Assembly (NCBI GenBank): GCA_021413675.1
Contig: JAIOQA010000367.1
Coordinates: forward strand, 26,510 to 90,509
Direction: 5' to 3'
Length of the DNA stretch: 64,000 nucleotides
DNA from: Deltaproteobacteria bacterium
GTDB lineage: Bacteria > Myxococcota_A > Polyangia > Haliangiales > Haliangiaceae
Below are positions 52,531 to 61,849 of the stretch, one piece after another. Made by a program: the position numbers and the translations under genes. Within the stretch, counting starts at the first letter, position 1. Every line of letters starts with the position of its first letter. The notes under the pieces were generated by a model, which did not search any database, was not told the DNA's origin, and worked only from the letters and a program-made list of their open reading frames with translations.

Positions 52531-52878
52531 CTACGACGCCGGCTGCTTCGGCGTCGCGAACCGGCCGTGCTGGGTCACGAGCGACGTCGCGTTGGAGGCG
52601 AAGCCGGTCAGGTGCCCGGTCGCGTAGTCGAGCACCGACGTGAGCGTGTAGCCGGCCGCGCCCAGATACGCGACCACATAGATGTCGTCGTTGATCTGCG
52701 CGAACTCGTACGTCACCGGCTTGCTCGGCGGATCGGCCTTGTCGCCGCCGACCGCGTGGTAGCTCACCGTGCCGTCGTCGGTGAACCGGTGCTCGAAGGT
52801 CTTCCCGGCCATCGGACCGTCATCGAACGTGAAATGGAGCGTCTTGCCGCGGACCGGATCTGCGTTGATGGATCGCAT
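52531..52878 (-). CDS. MoaF-like calycin-fold small protein
   Basis: A 115-residue protein resembling the MoaF/lipocalin-like family: GKTLHFTFDDGPMAGKTFEHRFTDDGTVSYHAVGG, then PVTYEFAQINDDIYVVAYLG and YTLTSVLDYATGHLTGFASN. The repeated beta-hairpins suggest a small barrel that binds a ligand or substrate. The function is unknown. It converges on the membrane-protein gene with 43 bp between stops and lies 37 bp from the HerA-like stop. Confidence 0.75.
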   Translation of the reverse strand: MRSINADPVRGKTLHFTFDDGPMAGKTFEHRFTDDGTVSYHAVGGDKADPPSKPVTYEFAQINDDIYVVAYLGAAGYTLTSVLDYATGHLTGFASNATSLVTQHGRFATPKQPAS

Positions 52879-52915
52879 GCCGCGAGGTTTTGCAAGCAGC
52901 GGGCCGTGACGCGGA

Positions 52916-55276
52916 TCAGCTCGCGGGTCGCCAGAGCAGCGCGAGCTGCGTGACGGTCGTGTCGGCGGCGCGCGCCGGTACGTCGAGCGTCTCGATCGCC
53001 GTCGGCGGCGCGGCCTGGATCGCCGCGATCTCCGCGGCCAGCTCGGCCTCGAGCTCGGCGACCTGCGCCTGGATCGCGGTCAGCGCCTCGTCCGCGCGCG
53101 CGACATCGCCGCGCTGCTGCGCGGTCCGGTTCACGCGGCGCGCCGCCGACGCGACCTTGCCGACGGTGCCGCGCCGGCTGCCGAAGATCGCGCCGAACAC
53201 CGAGGTGCCGATCGCGATCGCCGAGTCGGTCGTCGACGCGGTGGCCTGGGCCTGCTCGCGATCGACCCGGGCCTCCGCGGCGCGGACCTTGTCGCCCAGC
53301 TTCTCGAGCCTGGGGCGGTACTTGCTGCGCAGAGTGTCGATCGCAGCGTCGCGGGCCTCGCGCTCGGCCTGCGCGACCCGCGCGCGGAACGCGGGCTCGG
53401 CCTCGTCGGGGCGCGCGACCAGGCCGAGGCCGGGCGCCGCGATCAGGCGCAGCGCGCCGGCGCGCTTGAGCCAGGCCTCGAGGCCATCGGCGAGCCGGGC
53501 GGCGACCTTCGCGGTGAGCGCCGGCGGCAACGGTGCGTAGCGCGCATCGCCGGCGGGGGAGGGCGCGGTCGCGGGCGTCGCCGCGAGCGCGCCGTGCTCC
53601 CAGAAATCGCCGGCGGTGTCGGCGGCGAGCGGCGCGATCACGGTGACGTCGCGCCACACATCCACATCCTTGCGCGCGAGGACGTGGTGGACCTTGGCGC
53701 GGCCGAGCAGATGCGGCGCGAGCGCGCCGGCGCCCGCGAACACCTCGGGCAGCTCGGCGGGCACGACCGGGCGAGTCGCGCCGCTCGCTGGCGCCGCCGC
53801 GCTCGTGGTCCCCGCGATCGATCCCACCGCCGCGACCACGCCCGCGGTCGCCTGCGCCGCCGCCGCGATCGCCTTCGCCGGCGCGGTCAGCCGCTGCAGC
53901 TGCGGCCGGGTCAGCGGCCCCGCGAGGTAACTCAGGCAGAACCGGCTCTGCAGCACCACCGGGTGATCGTCGTGGACGTTCTGCATCACGAACATGCGGT
54001 TGCCGAGCGCGGCCAGGGTCTGCTCCATCGCCGCCTTGTCGAAGGCCTTGCCCGCGGCCGCCGAGGCGCCCTCGAGGCCATCCATCAGCCGCGCCTTGTC
54101 GCGCTCGGTCTGCAGCCGCCCGACGAACCAGGTGCCGGCGTTGGCCAGCGCCTTGTAGTCGAGGTCGACCGGATTCTGGGTCGCGACCATCACGCCGAGC
54201 CCGAACGCGCGCGCCTGCTTGAGCAGCGTCAGCATCGGCTTCTTCGACGGCGGCATCGCGACCGGCGGCAGGTAGCCCGCGACCTCGTCCATGAACAGGA
54301 TCGCGCGCAGGCTCGAGGTGCCGGCCTGGCCGCGCATCCACGCGATCACCTCCTGGAGGAGCACGGTCACGAAGAACATCCGCTCGGCATCGGACAGGTG
54401 CGCGATCGACAGCACCGCGATCCGCGGCCGGCCGGCCGGCGTGTACAGCAGGCTCGCGAGATCGAGCGGCGCGCCCGTCGACCACGCCGCGAAGCTGGGC
54501 GAGGCGATGAGCGTGTTGAGCGCCAGCGCCAGCTCGGTCCGCTCCTTCGCCGGGTAGAAGGTCTCGAGATCGAGCGCGCCGACCCGATCGAACGGCGGTC
54601 GCGACACGCCCTGCACGAGGTCGGCGAGCGTCAGCGCGCGCCCGGCGCGCCACGCGTGATCGAGGAGCTGGGACAGGAGCACGTGCTCGCGGCTGCGCAG
54701 CGGATCCGCGGTCACGCCGACCAGCGCGCACAGCCCGGAGACCGCGGCCTCGATCCGGTCGCGCCACAGCTCGGCGTCGTCGGCGTCGTGCGGCGGCGCG
54801 AACGACTTGAGCAGCGACAGCGGCACGCCGGCCTCGCTGCCCGGCGTGTAGATCGTGACGTCGCCGGCGGCGTGCAGCCGCGCGATGCGCTCCACGCCCT
54901 GGCCCGATGCGACGATGCCGTCGCGCCAGCGCGCCGCGGTCTTGGCGGCGAGCTGATCGATCGTGAGGCCGTCCCGCGCCGCGGTCGCGGGATCCATCCA
55001 CGGCGCGAAGTCGGCCGGCGCGAGGTCCGGGAACGTCAGCATCAGGTTGCCGAGATCGCCCTTGGGATCGATCGCGATCACCGGCACGCCGTCGATCAGC
55101 GCGTCCTCGAGCAAGGCCAGGCACAGCCCGGTCTTGCCGCTGCCGGTCATGCCGACGCAAACCGCGTGCGTCGTCAGGTCGCGCGCGTCGTAGAGGATCG
55201 GCTCGTCGGTCGCAGCGCCGGCGGCGAGATCGAAGCGGCGGCCGAGGTAGAAGCTGCCGAGCTGCTCGAGGTCCAT
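52916..55276 (-). CDS. HerA-like (DUF87) ATPase with C-terminal coiled coil
   Basis: A 786-residue FtsK/HerA superfamily ATPase. Walker A GMTGSGKT is at 42-49 (with PKGD after the next strand), Walker B ILFMDEVAG has Asp330/Glu331, and VATQNPVDLDYKALANAGTWFVGRLQT is the sensor region typical of HerA-type proteins. The C-terminal half has AAA/Gly-rich helices (about 460-510) and a coiled coil (about 625-770) of EARVDREQAQ/ELEAELAAEI type. HerA motors usually pair with the NurA nuclease, but none lies here. No nuclease or SIR2 domain was seen in the chain. Confidence 0.88.
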   Translation of the reverse strand: MDLEQLGSFYLGRRFDLAAGAATDEPILYDARDLTTHAVCVGMTGSGKTGLCLALLEDALIDGVPVIAIDPKGDLGNLMLTFPDLAPADFAPWMDPATAARDGLTIDQLAAKTAARWRDGIVASGQGVERIARLHAAGDVTIYTPGSEAGVPLSLLKSFAPPHDADDAELWRDRIEAAVSGLCALVGVTADPLRSREHVLLSQLLDHAWRAGRALTLADLVQGVSRPPFDRVGALDLETFYPAKERTELALALNTLIASPSFAAWSTGAPLDLASLLYTPAGRPRIAVLSIAHLSDAERMFFVTVLLQEVIAWMRGQAGTSSLRAILFMDEVAGYLPPVAMPPSKKPMLTLLKQARAFGLGVMVATQNPVDLDYKALANAGTWFVGRLQTERDKARLMDGLEGASAAAGKAFDKAAMEQTLAALGNRMFVMQNVHDDHPVVLQSRFCLSYLAGPLTRPQLQRLTAPAKAIAAAAQATAGVVAAVGSIAGTTSAAAPASGATRPVVPAELPEVFAGAGALAPHLLGRAKVHHVLARKDVDVWRDVTVIAPLAADTAGDFWEHGALAATPATAPSPAGDARYAPLPPALTAKVAARLADGLEAWLKRAGALRLIAAPGLGLVARPDEAEPAFRARVAQAEREARDAAIDTLRSKYRPRLEKLGDKVRAAEARVDREQAQATASTTDSAIAIGTSVFGAIFGSRRGTVGKVASAARRVNRTAQQRGDVARADEALTAIQAQVAELEAELAAEIAAIQAAPPTAIETLDVPARAADTTVTQLALLWRPAS

Positions 55277-55530
55277 GGCGCGCGAGTATCGGTCGCAGGC
55301 GCCGCGCTGTCATCGCGGCGGTCGCGATCACGCGCTCGGGGGCGTCCGGATCCAACGCGCGAGTTGCCGCGGCTATTGCCGCGATCCTCGTCGACGATCG
55401 CCCGATCCGGAGCGCGGCGCGATCCCGTGTCGCGCCAGCGACGCCCCCTGTGTCTCCGGCGCGACACCGATCGCAAGTCCGCGCCGCGCCTCGGCTCCGC
55501 GGTGGCACTGCGGGTGCAATCACCCTGGCC

Positions 55531-56667
55531 ATGCGAACCATCACGCGCCTGGCCGCGCTGGCCGGGATCCTCCTCAGCGCCGCGCCCGTGGGTGCGGACA
55601 CCGCGGTGCCCGGCTCGCGGCTGTCGATCGTCCTGGGCGATCGCGAGCCCGCGGGCGCCGACCACGTCTCCGACCTGGCGCTCGCCGCGCTCCAGACCGC
55701 CGTCGACGGCGCACCCGGCGACCGCACCGCGCGCTTCGCGCTGGTCCGCGCGCTCATGCGCGCCCACAAGCTCGACGCCGCGCTCACCGCCGCCAAGGCC
55801 TGGCGCGCGGTCGACGCCTACAACCTCGTCGTCGTCCGGCTGATCGGCGACATCCAGAGCGAGCTCGGCCAGCGCGACCTCGCGCGCCGCGCGTACTCCG
55901 CGGTCGTCGAGCTCCTGCCCAAGGACGCCTCGGCGCACCGCGCGCTCGCGAGCGTGCTCAAGCAGGCGGGCGACCTGCAGGGCGCCTACGATCGCCTGAT
56001 CGTCGCCGCGGCGATGACCAAGGACGATCGCCGGCTCGCGTTCGAGCTGGCCGATGTCGCCAACCGGCTCGGCAAGGCCGACGAGGCGCGCGAGCGCTTC
56101 GCCGCGATCGTCGCCGATCCGACCACGCCCGAGGCGGTGCGCTACCCCTCGGCGCAACGCCTCGCCCAGATCGATCACGCCGCGGCCCGCGCCGCGCGCG
56201 CCGCCGGCGAGGCCGACCGCGCCAAGGAGCTCGAGGCCGGCCTCGCCGCGCTCAAGCTCGCCGGCGGCACCGAGAACGACATCAAGGTCTACCTGACCTG
56301 GGACACCGATCGCAGCGACGTCGATCTCTGGGTGACCAGCCCGGCCGGCGAGAAGGTGTTCTACAGCCACAAGAACGGCAAGGACGGCGAGGCGCTCTAC
56401 GACGACGTCACGACCGGCTACGGGCCGGAGAGCTACACCGCGCCGCACGCGCAGGCCGGCGACTACCTGGTCCAGGTCAACTACTACGGGGCCGGCCGCT
56501 CCAACTTCTCCGAGGCGCGCGGCGAGGTGGTCGTGATCCTCGACGAGGGCAAGGCCACCGAGTCGCGCCACGTCCTGCCGTACCGCCTCTACGACACCGG
56601 CCAGACCGTCACCGTCGCTCGCGTCCATGTCGACCGCCACGCGGTCGCGCTGGGAGGTTCCAAGTGA
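55531..56667 (+). CDS. Exported TPR protein with DUF2135 (YfaP) domain
   Basis: A 378-residue secreted protein with a cleavable signal (RTITRLAALAGILLSAAPVGA). TPR helices fill about 35-235 (DAALTAAKAWRAVDAYNL, HRALASVLKQAGDLQGAYDRL). The C-terminal DUF2135 domain has DVDLWVTSPAGEKVFYSHKNG, YGPESYTAPHA and YLVQVNYYGAGRS. It is the first of three genes joined by 4-bp overlaps (GTGA, ATGA). It probably assembles with the VIT-VWA lipoprotein. The 254-bp upstream spacer is divergent with the HerA-like gene; no clear box was found. Confidence 0.88.
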   Translation: MRTITRLAALAGILLSAAPVGADTAVPGSRLSIVLGDREPAGADHVSDLALAALQTAVDGAPGDRTARFALVRALMRAHKLDAALTAAKAWRAVDAYNLVVVRLIGDIQSELGQRDLARRAYSAVVELLPKDASAHRALASVLKQAGDLQGAYDRLIVAAAMTKDDRRLAFELADVANRLGKADEARERFAAIVADPTTPEAVRYPSAQRLAQIDHAAARAARAAGEADRAKELEAGLAALKLAGGTENDIKVYLTWDTDRSDVDLWVTSPAGEKVFYSHKNGKDGEALYDDVTTGYGPESYTAPHAQAGDYLVQVNYYGAGRSNFSEARGEVVVILDEGKATESRHVLPYRLYDTGQTVTVARVHVDRHAVALGGSK

Positions 56668-59417
56668 TCACCGCCAAGCTCGTCTCGATTCGCTGGGCCT
56701 TCCTGCGCCGCTCGTTCGCGGGCGCGCTGGCCCTCTCGCTGGCCGCGTGCGGCGGCGCGCCCAAGATGGCGTCGACCGCGCCGGCGCCGGTGTCCGCGCC
56801 GGTCGCGGTGATGCCCGCCGATCTCGCGCCGATGACGCTCGAGCTCGAGGTCGTGACCGCGCGCGGTGACCTCGCGGTGCTCGCCGCCGGCGATGACTGG
56901 AAGCCGGTTGCCGCCGGCGCCCGCATCGCCGGCGCGCGCGAGCTGCGCACCGGTCGCCGCGGCGCGATCATCTCCCTCGGCCGCGGCGACGCCGCCGGTC
57001 GGCTGTGGCTGCGCGCCAACTCGCGCGTGCGCCTGGGCCAGAACGCCTCGGGCGTGCACCTCGCGGTGATCGCCGGCGAGGCGCGCCTGCGCCGCAAGGA
57101 CGCCGCGCTGCCGGTCGCGATCGATGGCGCGCCGGTGATCGGCGACCTGATCCTCGACGCGCGCGCCGATGGCAAGACCGATCGCACCCGGGTCGGCGCG
57201 CGACCCGAGCTCGCGACCTGGGCGATCGCGCTCGAACAGGTCGAGACCGGCGCCGGCGTCGGCCGCATGGAGGCGCAGGCCGGCGACAAGACCGAGCCGC
57301 TCGCGCTCGCGCGCGTCACCGTGCGCGTCCGCACCGATGGCGACATGGCGACCACCGAGGTCGAGCACGTGTTCCACAACCCGGCCGACGGCGCGCCGCG
57401 CGAGGGCACCTTCCGGTTCCCGGTGCCCGACGGCGCGATGCTCATCGGCATGGCGATGGAGATCGACGGCAAGCTCATGGAGGGCGAGATCGTCGAGCGC
57501 GAGAAGGCGCGCGAGGTCTACGAGTCGATCGTCGACAAGATGGAGGACCCGGCGCTGCTCGAGTGGGAGCAGGGCAACTGGTTCAAGCTGCGGGTCTTCC
57601 CGATCGAGGCCGGCAAGGACAAGCGCGTCGTCATCCGCTACACCCAGCCGCTCAGCCGCGGCGCCGCCGGGTTCGCGTACGACTACGCGCTCGCGATCGA
57701 CGACGCCCAGGCCAAGGCCGGCGCGGCCCAGCCGATCGGCGAGTTCGCGCTGATCGTCGATGGCAAGGAGGTCTCGCACGAGAGCCAGCTCGCGGGCGGG
57801 CTCGATCTGTCGGTGCCGATCGCGCCCGACAAGGTGCCGGCCGCGATGACCGAGGCCCGCGCCGACGGCAGCTACACCGCGATCCGCATCCACCCCGACG
57901 CGGCGATGTTCCAGGCCCCGGCGGTCAGCGGCCCGCGCAAGGTCGCGGTGGTGATCGACACCTCGCGCAGCGCGCTCGAGGGCAAGGCGCTGGCGCTGAC
58001 CCTGGCGCGCCAGACCCTGGCCGAGCTCGGCCCCGCGGATCAGTTCGCGGTGCTCGGCGCCGACGTCACGATCGCGCCTGCCACCAAGGACTTCGTGCCG
58101 GTGACGCCGGCCGCGATCGATCAGGCGATGGCCGCGATCGCGGCCATCGAGCCCGACGGCGCCAGCGATCTGGGGCTCGCGCTCGACGCGGTCGCCGCGC
58201 TCCACCCGAGCGAGGTCGTCTACGTCGGCGACGGCATCCCGACGTGGGGCGAGACCGGTGCCGATCCGCTCGCCGCCAAGGCCCTTGCGATCCACGCGCC
58301 GATCTCCGCGGCGCTGGTCGGCAAGGGCGCGAGCTCGGCCCTGTGGACCGACCTCGCCGGGCGCACCGGCGGTCGCACCCAGGTCGTCCGGCGCGCGGAC
58401 GACGCCGCGCAGTTCGCGCTGGCGCTCGCCGACGCGCCCCAGGTCCCGCGCGTGGTCGCGGCCAAGGTCGAGGTCGCCGGCGCCGAGCTGGTGTTCCCGA
58501 CCGCGACCTCCACGGTCTGGGCCGGCGACGAGCTGGTCGCGCTGGCCAAGACCGAGACCGGCAAGCCGCCGACCGAGGCGGTGCTCACCGCGATCGTCAA
58601 CGGCAAGCCGGTGCGCCAGACCATCCACATCAGCGCGGTCGCCGAGCCCAACGTGGCCCGGCGCTGGGCCCGCGATCAGATCGCGAGCCTCGAGGCCGCG
58701 AGCGGCGACAAGGACACGATCGTCAAGCTGAGCCAGGACTTCGGCGTGCTCAGCCGCTACACGTCGCTGCTCGTCCTCGAGAACGACGAGGCCTACAAGC
58801 AGCACCAGATCGAGCGCAAGCAGCAGGAGCTCGCGGCCGCGACCCCGGCGATCACCGGCGGTGACCTCGACAGCCTCGGCGCGCGTCAGGCCAGCCTGTC
58901 GCCCGACGAGATCCAGCCCGGCGATCCCGAGATCAAGATCCCGGCGCCGCGCGACGCGCGCTCGGTGGTGGTCACGTTCCCGTTCGGGGAGACCAAGCTC
59001 GCGGAGTGGGACGCCGAGGTCGACGCCTGGATGGTGCGGTTCCTGATCGACAACCAGACGCCCGATGGCGAGTACCAGGCGCGGGTCACGATCACCCACG
59101 CCGATGGCCGGGTCGAGACCACGACCCTGAGCTACACCGTCGATACCCAGGCGCCGGCGATGAAGCTGACGGTCACGCGCATCGCCGGTGGCTACGCCAT
59201 CACCGCGCGCCAGCTCGCGAGCGGCGGCAGCCGGCGCAAGGACGCCGATCGCGTGGAGATCACGCTGCCCGACGGCACCTCGCTCATGCTCGACCAGATC
59301 GAGCGCGGCAAGTTCACCGGCATCTGGTGGACCGCGCCGGTGAGCGGCGCGTCGCTGCGGGTGGTCGTGCGCGACAACGCGCTCAACCAGGCCGCGCAGG
59401 AGCTGGTGATCCAATGA
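56664..59417 (+). CDS. VIT and VWA domain lipoprotein
   Basis: A 917-residue exported protein. The GTG start overlaps the upstream stop (GTGA) behind GGAGG. The signal and lipobox end in ALSLAACGG. A FecR-like region (about 70-150) is followed by a VIT domain (about 195-330: TTEVEHVFHNPADGAPREGTF, REKAREVYESIVD) and a VWA domain with the MIDAS motif DTSRS (432-436). A C-terminal beta region (about 750-917) follows. VIT-VWA pairs resemble inter-alpha-trypsin-inhibitor heavy chains, which bind matrix or other proteins, so this is a probable surface adhesion or assembly factor. The substrate is unknown. Confidence 0.9.
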   Translation: MITAKLVSIRWAFLRRSFAGALALSLAACGGAPKMASTAPAPVSAPVAVMPADLAPMTLELEVVTARGDLAVLAAGDDWKPVAAGARIAGARELRTGRRGAIISLGRGDAAGRLWLRANSRVRLGQNASGVHLAVIAGEARLRRKDAALPVAIDGAPVIGDLILDARADGKTDRTRVGARPELATWAIALEQVETGAGVGRMEAQAGDKTEPLALARVTVRVRTDGDMATTEVEHVFHNPADGAPREGTFRFPVPDGAMLIGMAMEIDGKLMEGEIVEREKAREVYESIVDKMEDPALLEWEQGNWFKLRVFPIEAGKDKRVVIRYTQPLSRGAAGFAYDYALAIDDAQAKAGAAQPIGEFALIVDGKEVSHESQLAGGLDLSVPIAPDKVPAAMTEARADGSYTAIRIHPDAAMFQAPAVSGPRKVAVVIDTSRSALEGKALALTLARQTLAELGPADQFAVLGADVTIAPATKDFVPVTPAAIDQAMAAIAAIEPDGASDLGLALDAVAALHPSEVVYVGDGIPTWGETGADPLAAKALAIHAPISAALVGKGASSALWTDLAGRTGGRTQVVRRADDAAQFALALADAPQVPRVVAAKVEVAGAELVFPTATSTVWAGDELVALAKTETGKPPTEAVLTAIVNGKPVRQTIHISAVAEPNVARRWARDQIASLEAASGDKDTIVKLSQDFGVLSRYTSLLVLENDEAYKQHQIERKQQELAAATPAITGGDLDSLGARQASLSPDEIQPGDPEIKIPAPRDARSVVVTFPFGETKLAEWDAEVDAWMVRFLIDNQTPDGEYQARVTITHADGRVETTTLSYTVDTQAPAMKLTVTRIAGGYAITARQLASGGSRRKDADRVEITLPDGTSLMLDQIERGKFTGIWWTAPVSGASLRVVVRDNALNQAAQELVIQ

Positions 59418-61201
59418 GGGCCGCGCGCATCGCGATCGTCGTCGGCACGGTCGCGCTGGCCGCGACCGCGTCCGCCGCGCCGTCGGTGCGCGCGGTCGAA
59501 ACCGAGACCGGCGAGGTCCGCGCGTGCCTGCCGGTCGATGGCGGCACGCTGGTCGGCACCGGCGGCGGGCTGGTGACGATCGACGGGGCAGGGGCCCGCG
59601 GCGCGCGGCTGACGGCGCACGATGGCCTGCCCGGCACGCGCATCGAGCGGCTCGTGGCGGATGGCGATCGCGCCTGGGTCGCGACCGACGCGGGGATCGC
59701 CGAGCTCGCGCACGCCGGGAACGCGTGGACGATCGCCCGCGCGGTGCCGACCGCGCCGGCGCGCGACGTCGCGGTGCTGGATGGCACGGTCTATGTCGCG
59801 ACCTGGGACGGTGGCGTGGTCGCGATCACCCGCGGCAAGCCGCGCGCGCTCGAGATGCGCGGCGGCGCGAAGGCCGCGCGGGCCCGGGTGTCATCGCTCG
59901 CGGTGGTCGACCGCCACCTGTTCGCCGGCACGACCGCCGGCGTCTACGCGCTGCGCGGCGCGCGGCTCGAGAAGCTCGACCTCGGCGACCTCGGCGAGAT
60001 CCGCGCGCTACACGCCGACGGCGCGCGCCTGTGGATCGGCACGACCTCGGGCCTGTACGTGCGCGACGACGCGCGCGTGACGCCGCTCGGCGGCGGCATG
60101 GTCAACGCGATCGCCTCGATCGATGGCGCGATCGCGGTGGCCTCGACCGACGGCCTGCGCGCGGTCGATCGCGGCCGGCTGGTCGCGGTCCGGGGCGCGC
60201 CGACGATGATCGCGCCGGCGGCGCTCGGCGAGCGCGACGGCCGGGCCTGCGCCGGCGGCCTCGATGGGCTGTGGCTGCGCGAGGGCGCGACGGTGGCGTG
60301 GACCGCGGCGGCGGCGCCGGCGCGCCTGCCCTCGAACGACATCGCCGCGCTCGCGGTCGACGGCGATCGCCTCTGGGTCGGCACGTTCGATCACGGCCTC
60401 GCGATGCTCGCGAAGGGCCAGTGGACGCGCATCGACGAGGCCGCGATCGATCGCCGCGTCAACGCCATCGTCGTCGAGCCGCTCGCCGGCGGCGCGGCGC
60501 GGATCTGGATCGGCACCGCGGCGGGCCTCATGACGATGGAGCGCGACGCCGGCGGTGCGCTCGCGATCGCGCGCATCACCAAGCGCGACGGCCTGCCCGG
60601 GCGCAGCGTGTTGACCCTCGCGCGGCTCGCCGATGGCACCATCGCCGCGGGCTCGTCGTCGGGCGCCGCGCTGGTCGACGGTGGCAAGGTCCGCCGCATC
60701 GGGCCGCACGGCCCGATCGGCAACGTGTGGGCGATCGGCCAGACGACCGATGGCCAGCTCTGGCTCGGCACCACCACCGGCCTCTACCGCGGCCCGGCCA
60801 CGCCGTGGACCGACAAGGATCCCGACGGCAACGGCGGCTGGCAGCGGTTCGCGGTCGCGACCGGCGCGCTCGGCGACGACTGGGTCACCGCGCTCGCGGT
60901 CCGGGGCACCTCGATCTGGGCGGGCACCTACCGCCACGGCGTGGTGCGGTTCGACGCGAGCGCGGGCGCGACGGGCGCCACTGCGACCGCGCTGGGCGGT
61001 GGCTGGATCAACCCGGGCGGCCTGACCTGGGACGGCGCGACGCTCTACGCGTCGACGATGGACGGCCTGCTCGTCGGCGACGGCCAGCGCGATCGCTGGG
61101 CGCCGCTCGCGGGCTTGCCCGGCCGCGACACCACCGCGAGCGTGCGGCAGGGCGACACGCTCTGGGTCGCGACTCGCCGCGGGCTGGCGGCGGCGCGCTG
61201 A
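59414..61201 (+). CDS. Secreted two-component-regulator-propeller (ligand-binding) protein
   Basis: A 595-residue protein with a signal peptide (IAIVVGTVALAATASA). Many repeats of the Reg_prop type follow (LWIGTTSGLYVRDD, LWVGTFDHGLAML, LWLGTTTGLYRG, IWAGTYRHGVVRF), making one or two beta-propellers. It has no kinase or other effector domain, so it is a stand-alone propeller, here secreted. It is the third gene of the operon; its ATG overlaps the VIT-VWA stop (ATGA). It likely acts with the VIT-VWA protein outside the cytoplasm. Confidence 0.88.
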   Translation: MRAARIAIVVGTVALAATASAAPSVRAVETETGEVRACLPVDGGTLVGTGGGLVTIDGAGARGARLTAHDGLPGTRIERLVADGDRAWVATDAGIAELAHAGNAWTIARAVPTAPARDVAVLDGTVYVATWDGGVVAITRGKPRALEMRGGAKAARARVSSLAVVDRHLFAGTTAGVYALRGARLEKLDLGDLGEIRALHADGARLWIGTTSGLYVRDDARVTPLGGGMVNAIASIDGAIAVASTDGLRAVDRGRLVAVRGAPTMIAPAALGERDGRACAGGLDGLWLREGATVAWTAAAAPARLPSNDIAALAVDGDRLWVGTFDHGLAMLAKGQWTRIDEAAIDRRVNAIVVEPLAGGAARIWIGTAAGLMTMERDAGGALAIARITKRDGLPGRSVLTLARLADGTIAAGSSSGAALVDGGKVRRIGPHGPIGNVWAIGQTTDGQLWLGTTTGLYRGPATPWTDKDPDGNGGWQRFAVATGALGDDWVTALAVRGTSIWAGTYRHGVVRFDASAGATGATATALGGGWINPGGLTWDGATLYASTMDGLLVGDGQRDRWAPLAGLPGRDTTASVRQGDTLWVATRRGLAAAR

Positions 61202-61219
61202 GGATCGGCATCCTGATCG

Positions 61220-61750
61220 TCAGGGCTGGGGAATCCACAGCATCAGCTCGCCGGTGGCGCGCGCGCCGAGTCCGATCCGCTCGCGCCAGCGATCGCCCTT
61301 GCTGTGCACGAACAGCTCGACGGTCGGGCCGATCGTGCGCGCGTTGACGCTGTCGACATCCGGGTCTGCCGAGCGCACGACCGAGCCCCACGCCGCGCCG
61401 GCCTCGATCGACAGCCGCACGTCGACCGGGTTGGGCCGCCCATCCGCCACCGGCGAGCCGCCCAGGCCGAGGCGCGCGCCGACGTGATGCCCGACGCTGC
61501 CGTCGAGCGGGCGCGTGACGAGATCGGCGCCGAGGGCGACGCCGACGTGGGCGCGGCCGCGCAGCGCGTAGAACCGCGCGTCGGTCATCATCCGGGCGAC
61601 GTGCTCGGGGCCGCGCGGCGCGTTGATGCCCACCGAGGCCTGACCGACCCAGCCGATGTGCCCGCCGCCGTCGATGGTGCCGCCGATCGAGATCGCCGCG
61701 GTGAAGCAGCCCGTGGCGAGGACGGGCAGGGCCAGGAGCCATCGATGCAT
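61220..61750 (-). CDS. Hypothetical lipoprotein
   Basis: A 176-residue exported lipoprotein, lipobox ATGC (MHRWLLALPVLATGC). The mature part is Gly-rich with alternating hydrophobic strands (HIGWVGQASVGINAPRG, GRAHVGVALGADLVTRPLD, ATGELMLWIPQP), like a small outer-membrane barrel or surface domain. The start MHRW was chosen because it begins the signal. It converges on the propeller operon with 18 bp between stops. No family was recognised. Confidence 0.72.
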   Translation of the reverse strand: MHRWLLALPVLATGCFTAAISIGGTIDGGGHIGWVGQASVGINAPRGPEHVARMMTDARFYALRGRAHVGVALGADLVTRPLDGSVGHHVGARLGLGGSPVADGRPNPVDVRLSIEAGAAWGSVVRSADPDVDSVNARTIGPTVELFVHSKGDRWRERIGLGARATGELMLWIPQP

Positions 61751-61849
61751 CAAGCCCGCATCCAGCAGCAACCGTGCCGCGCGCAAGGCCGCAGGATCGC
61801 GAACCGGCGATCGCCCGTCGCGACATCGGCGTCGCGATCCACCGCGCTC

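Noticed and set aside
56589..59414. Long minus-strand ORF opposite the VIT-VWA gene
   Set aside because: Arg/His-rich shadow translation; the plus strand has the signal peptide, VIT and MIDAS motifs and operon overlaps.
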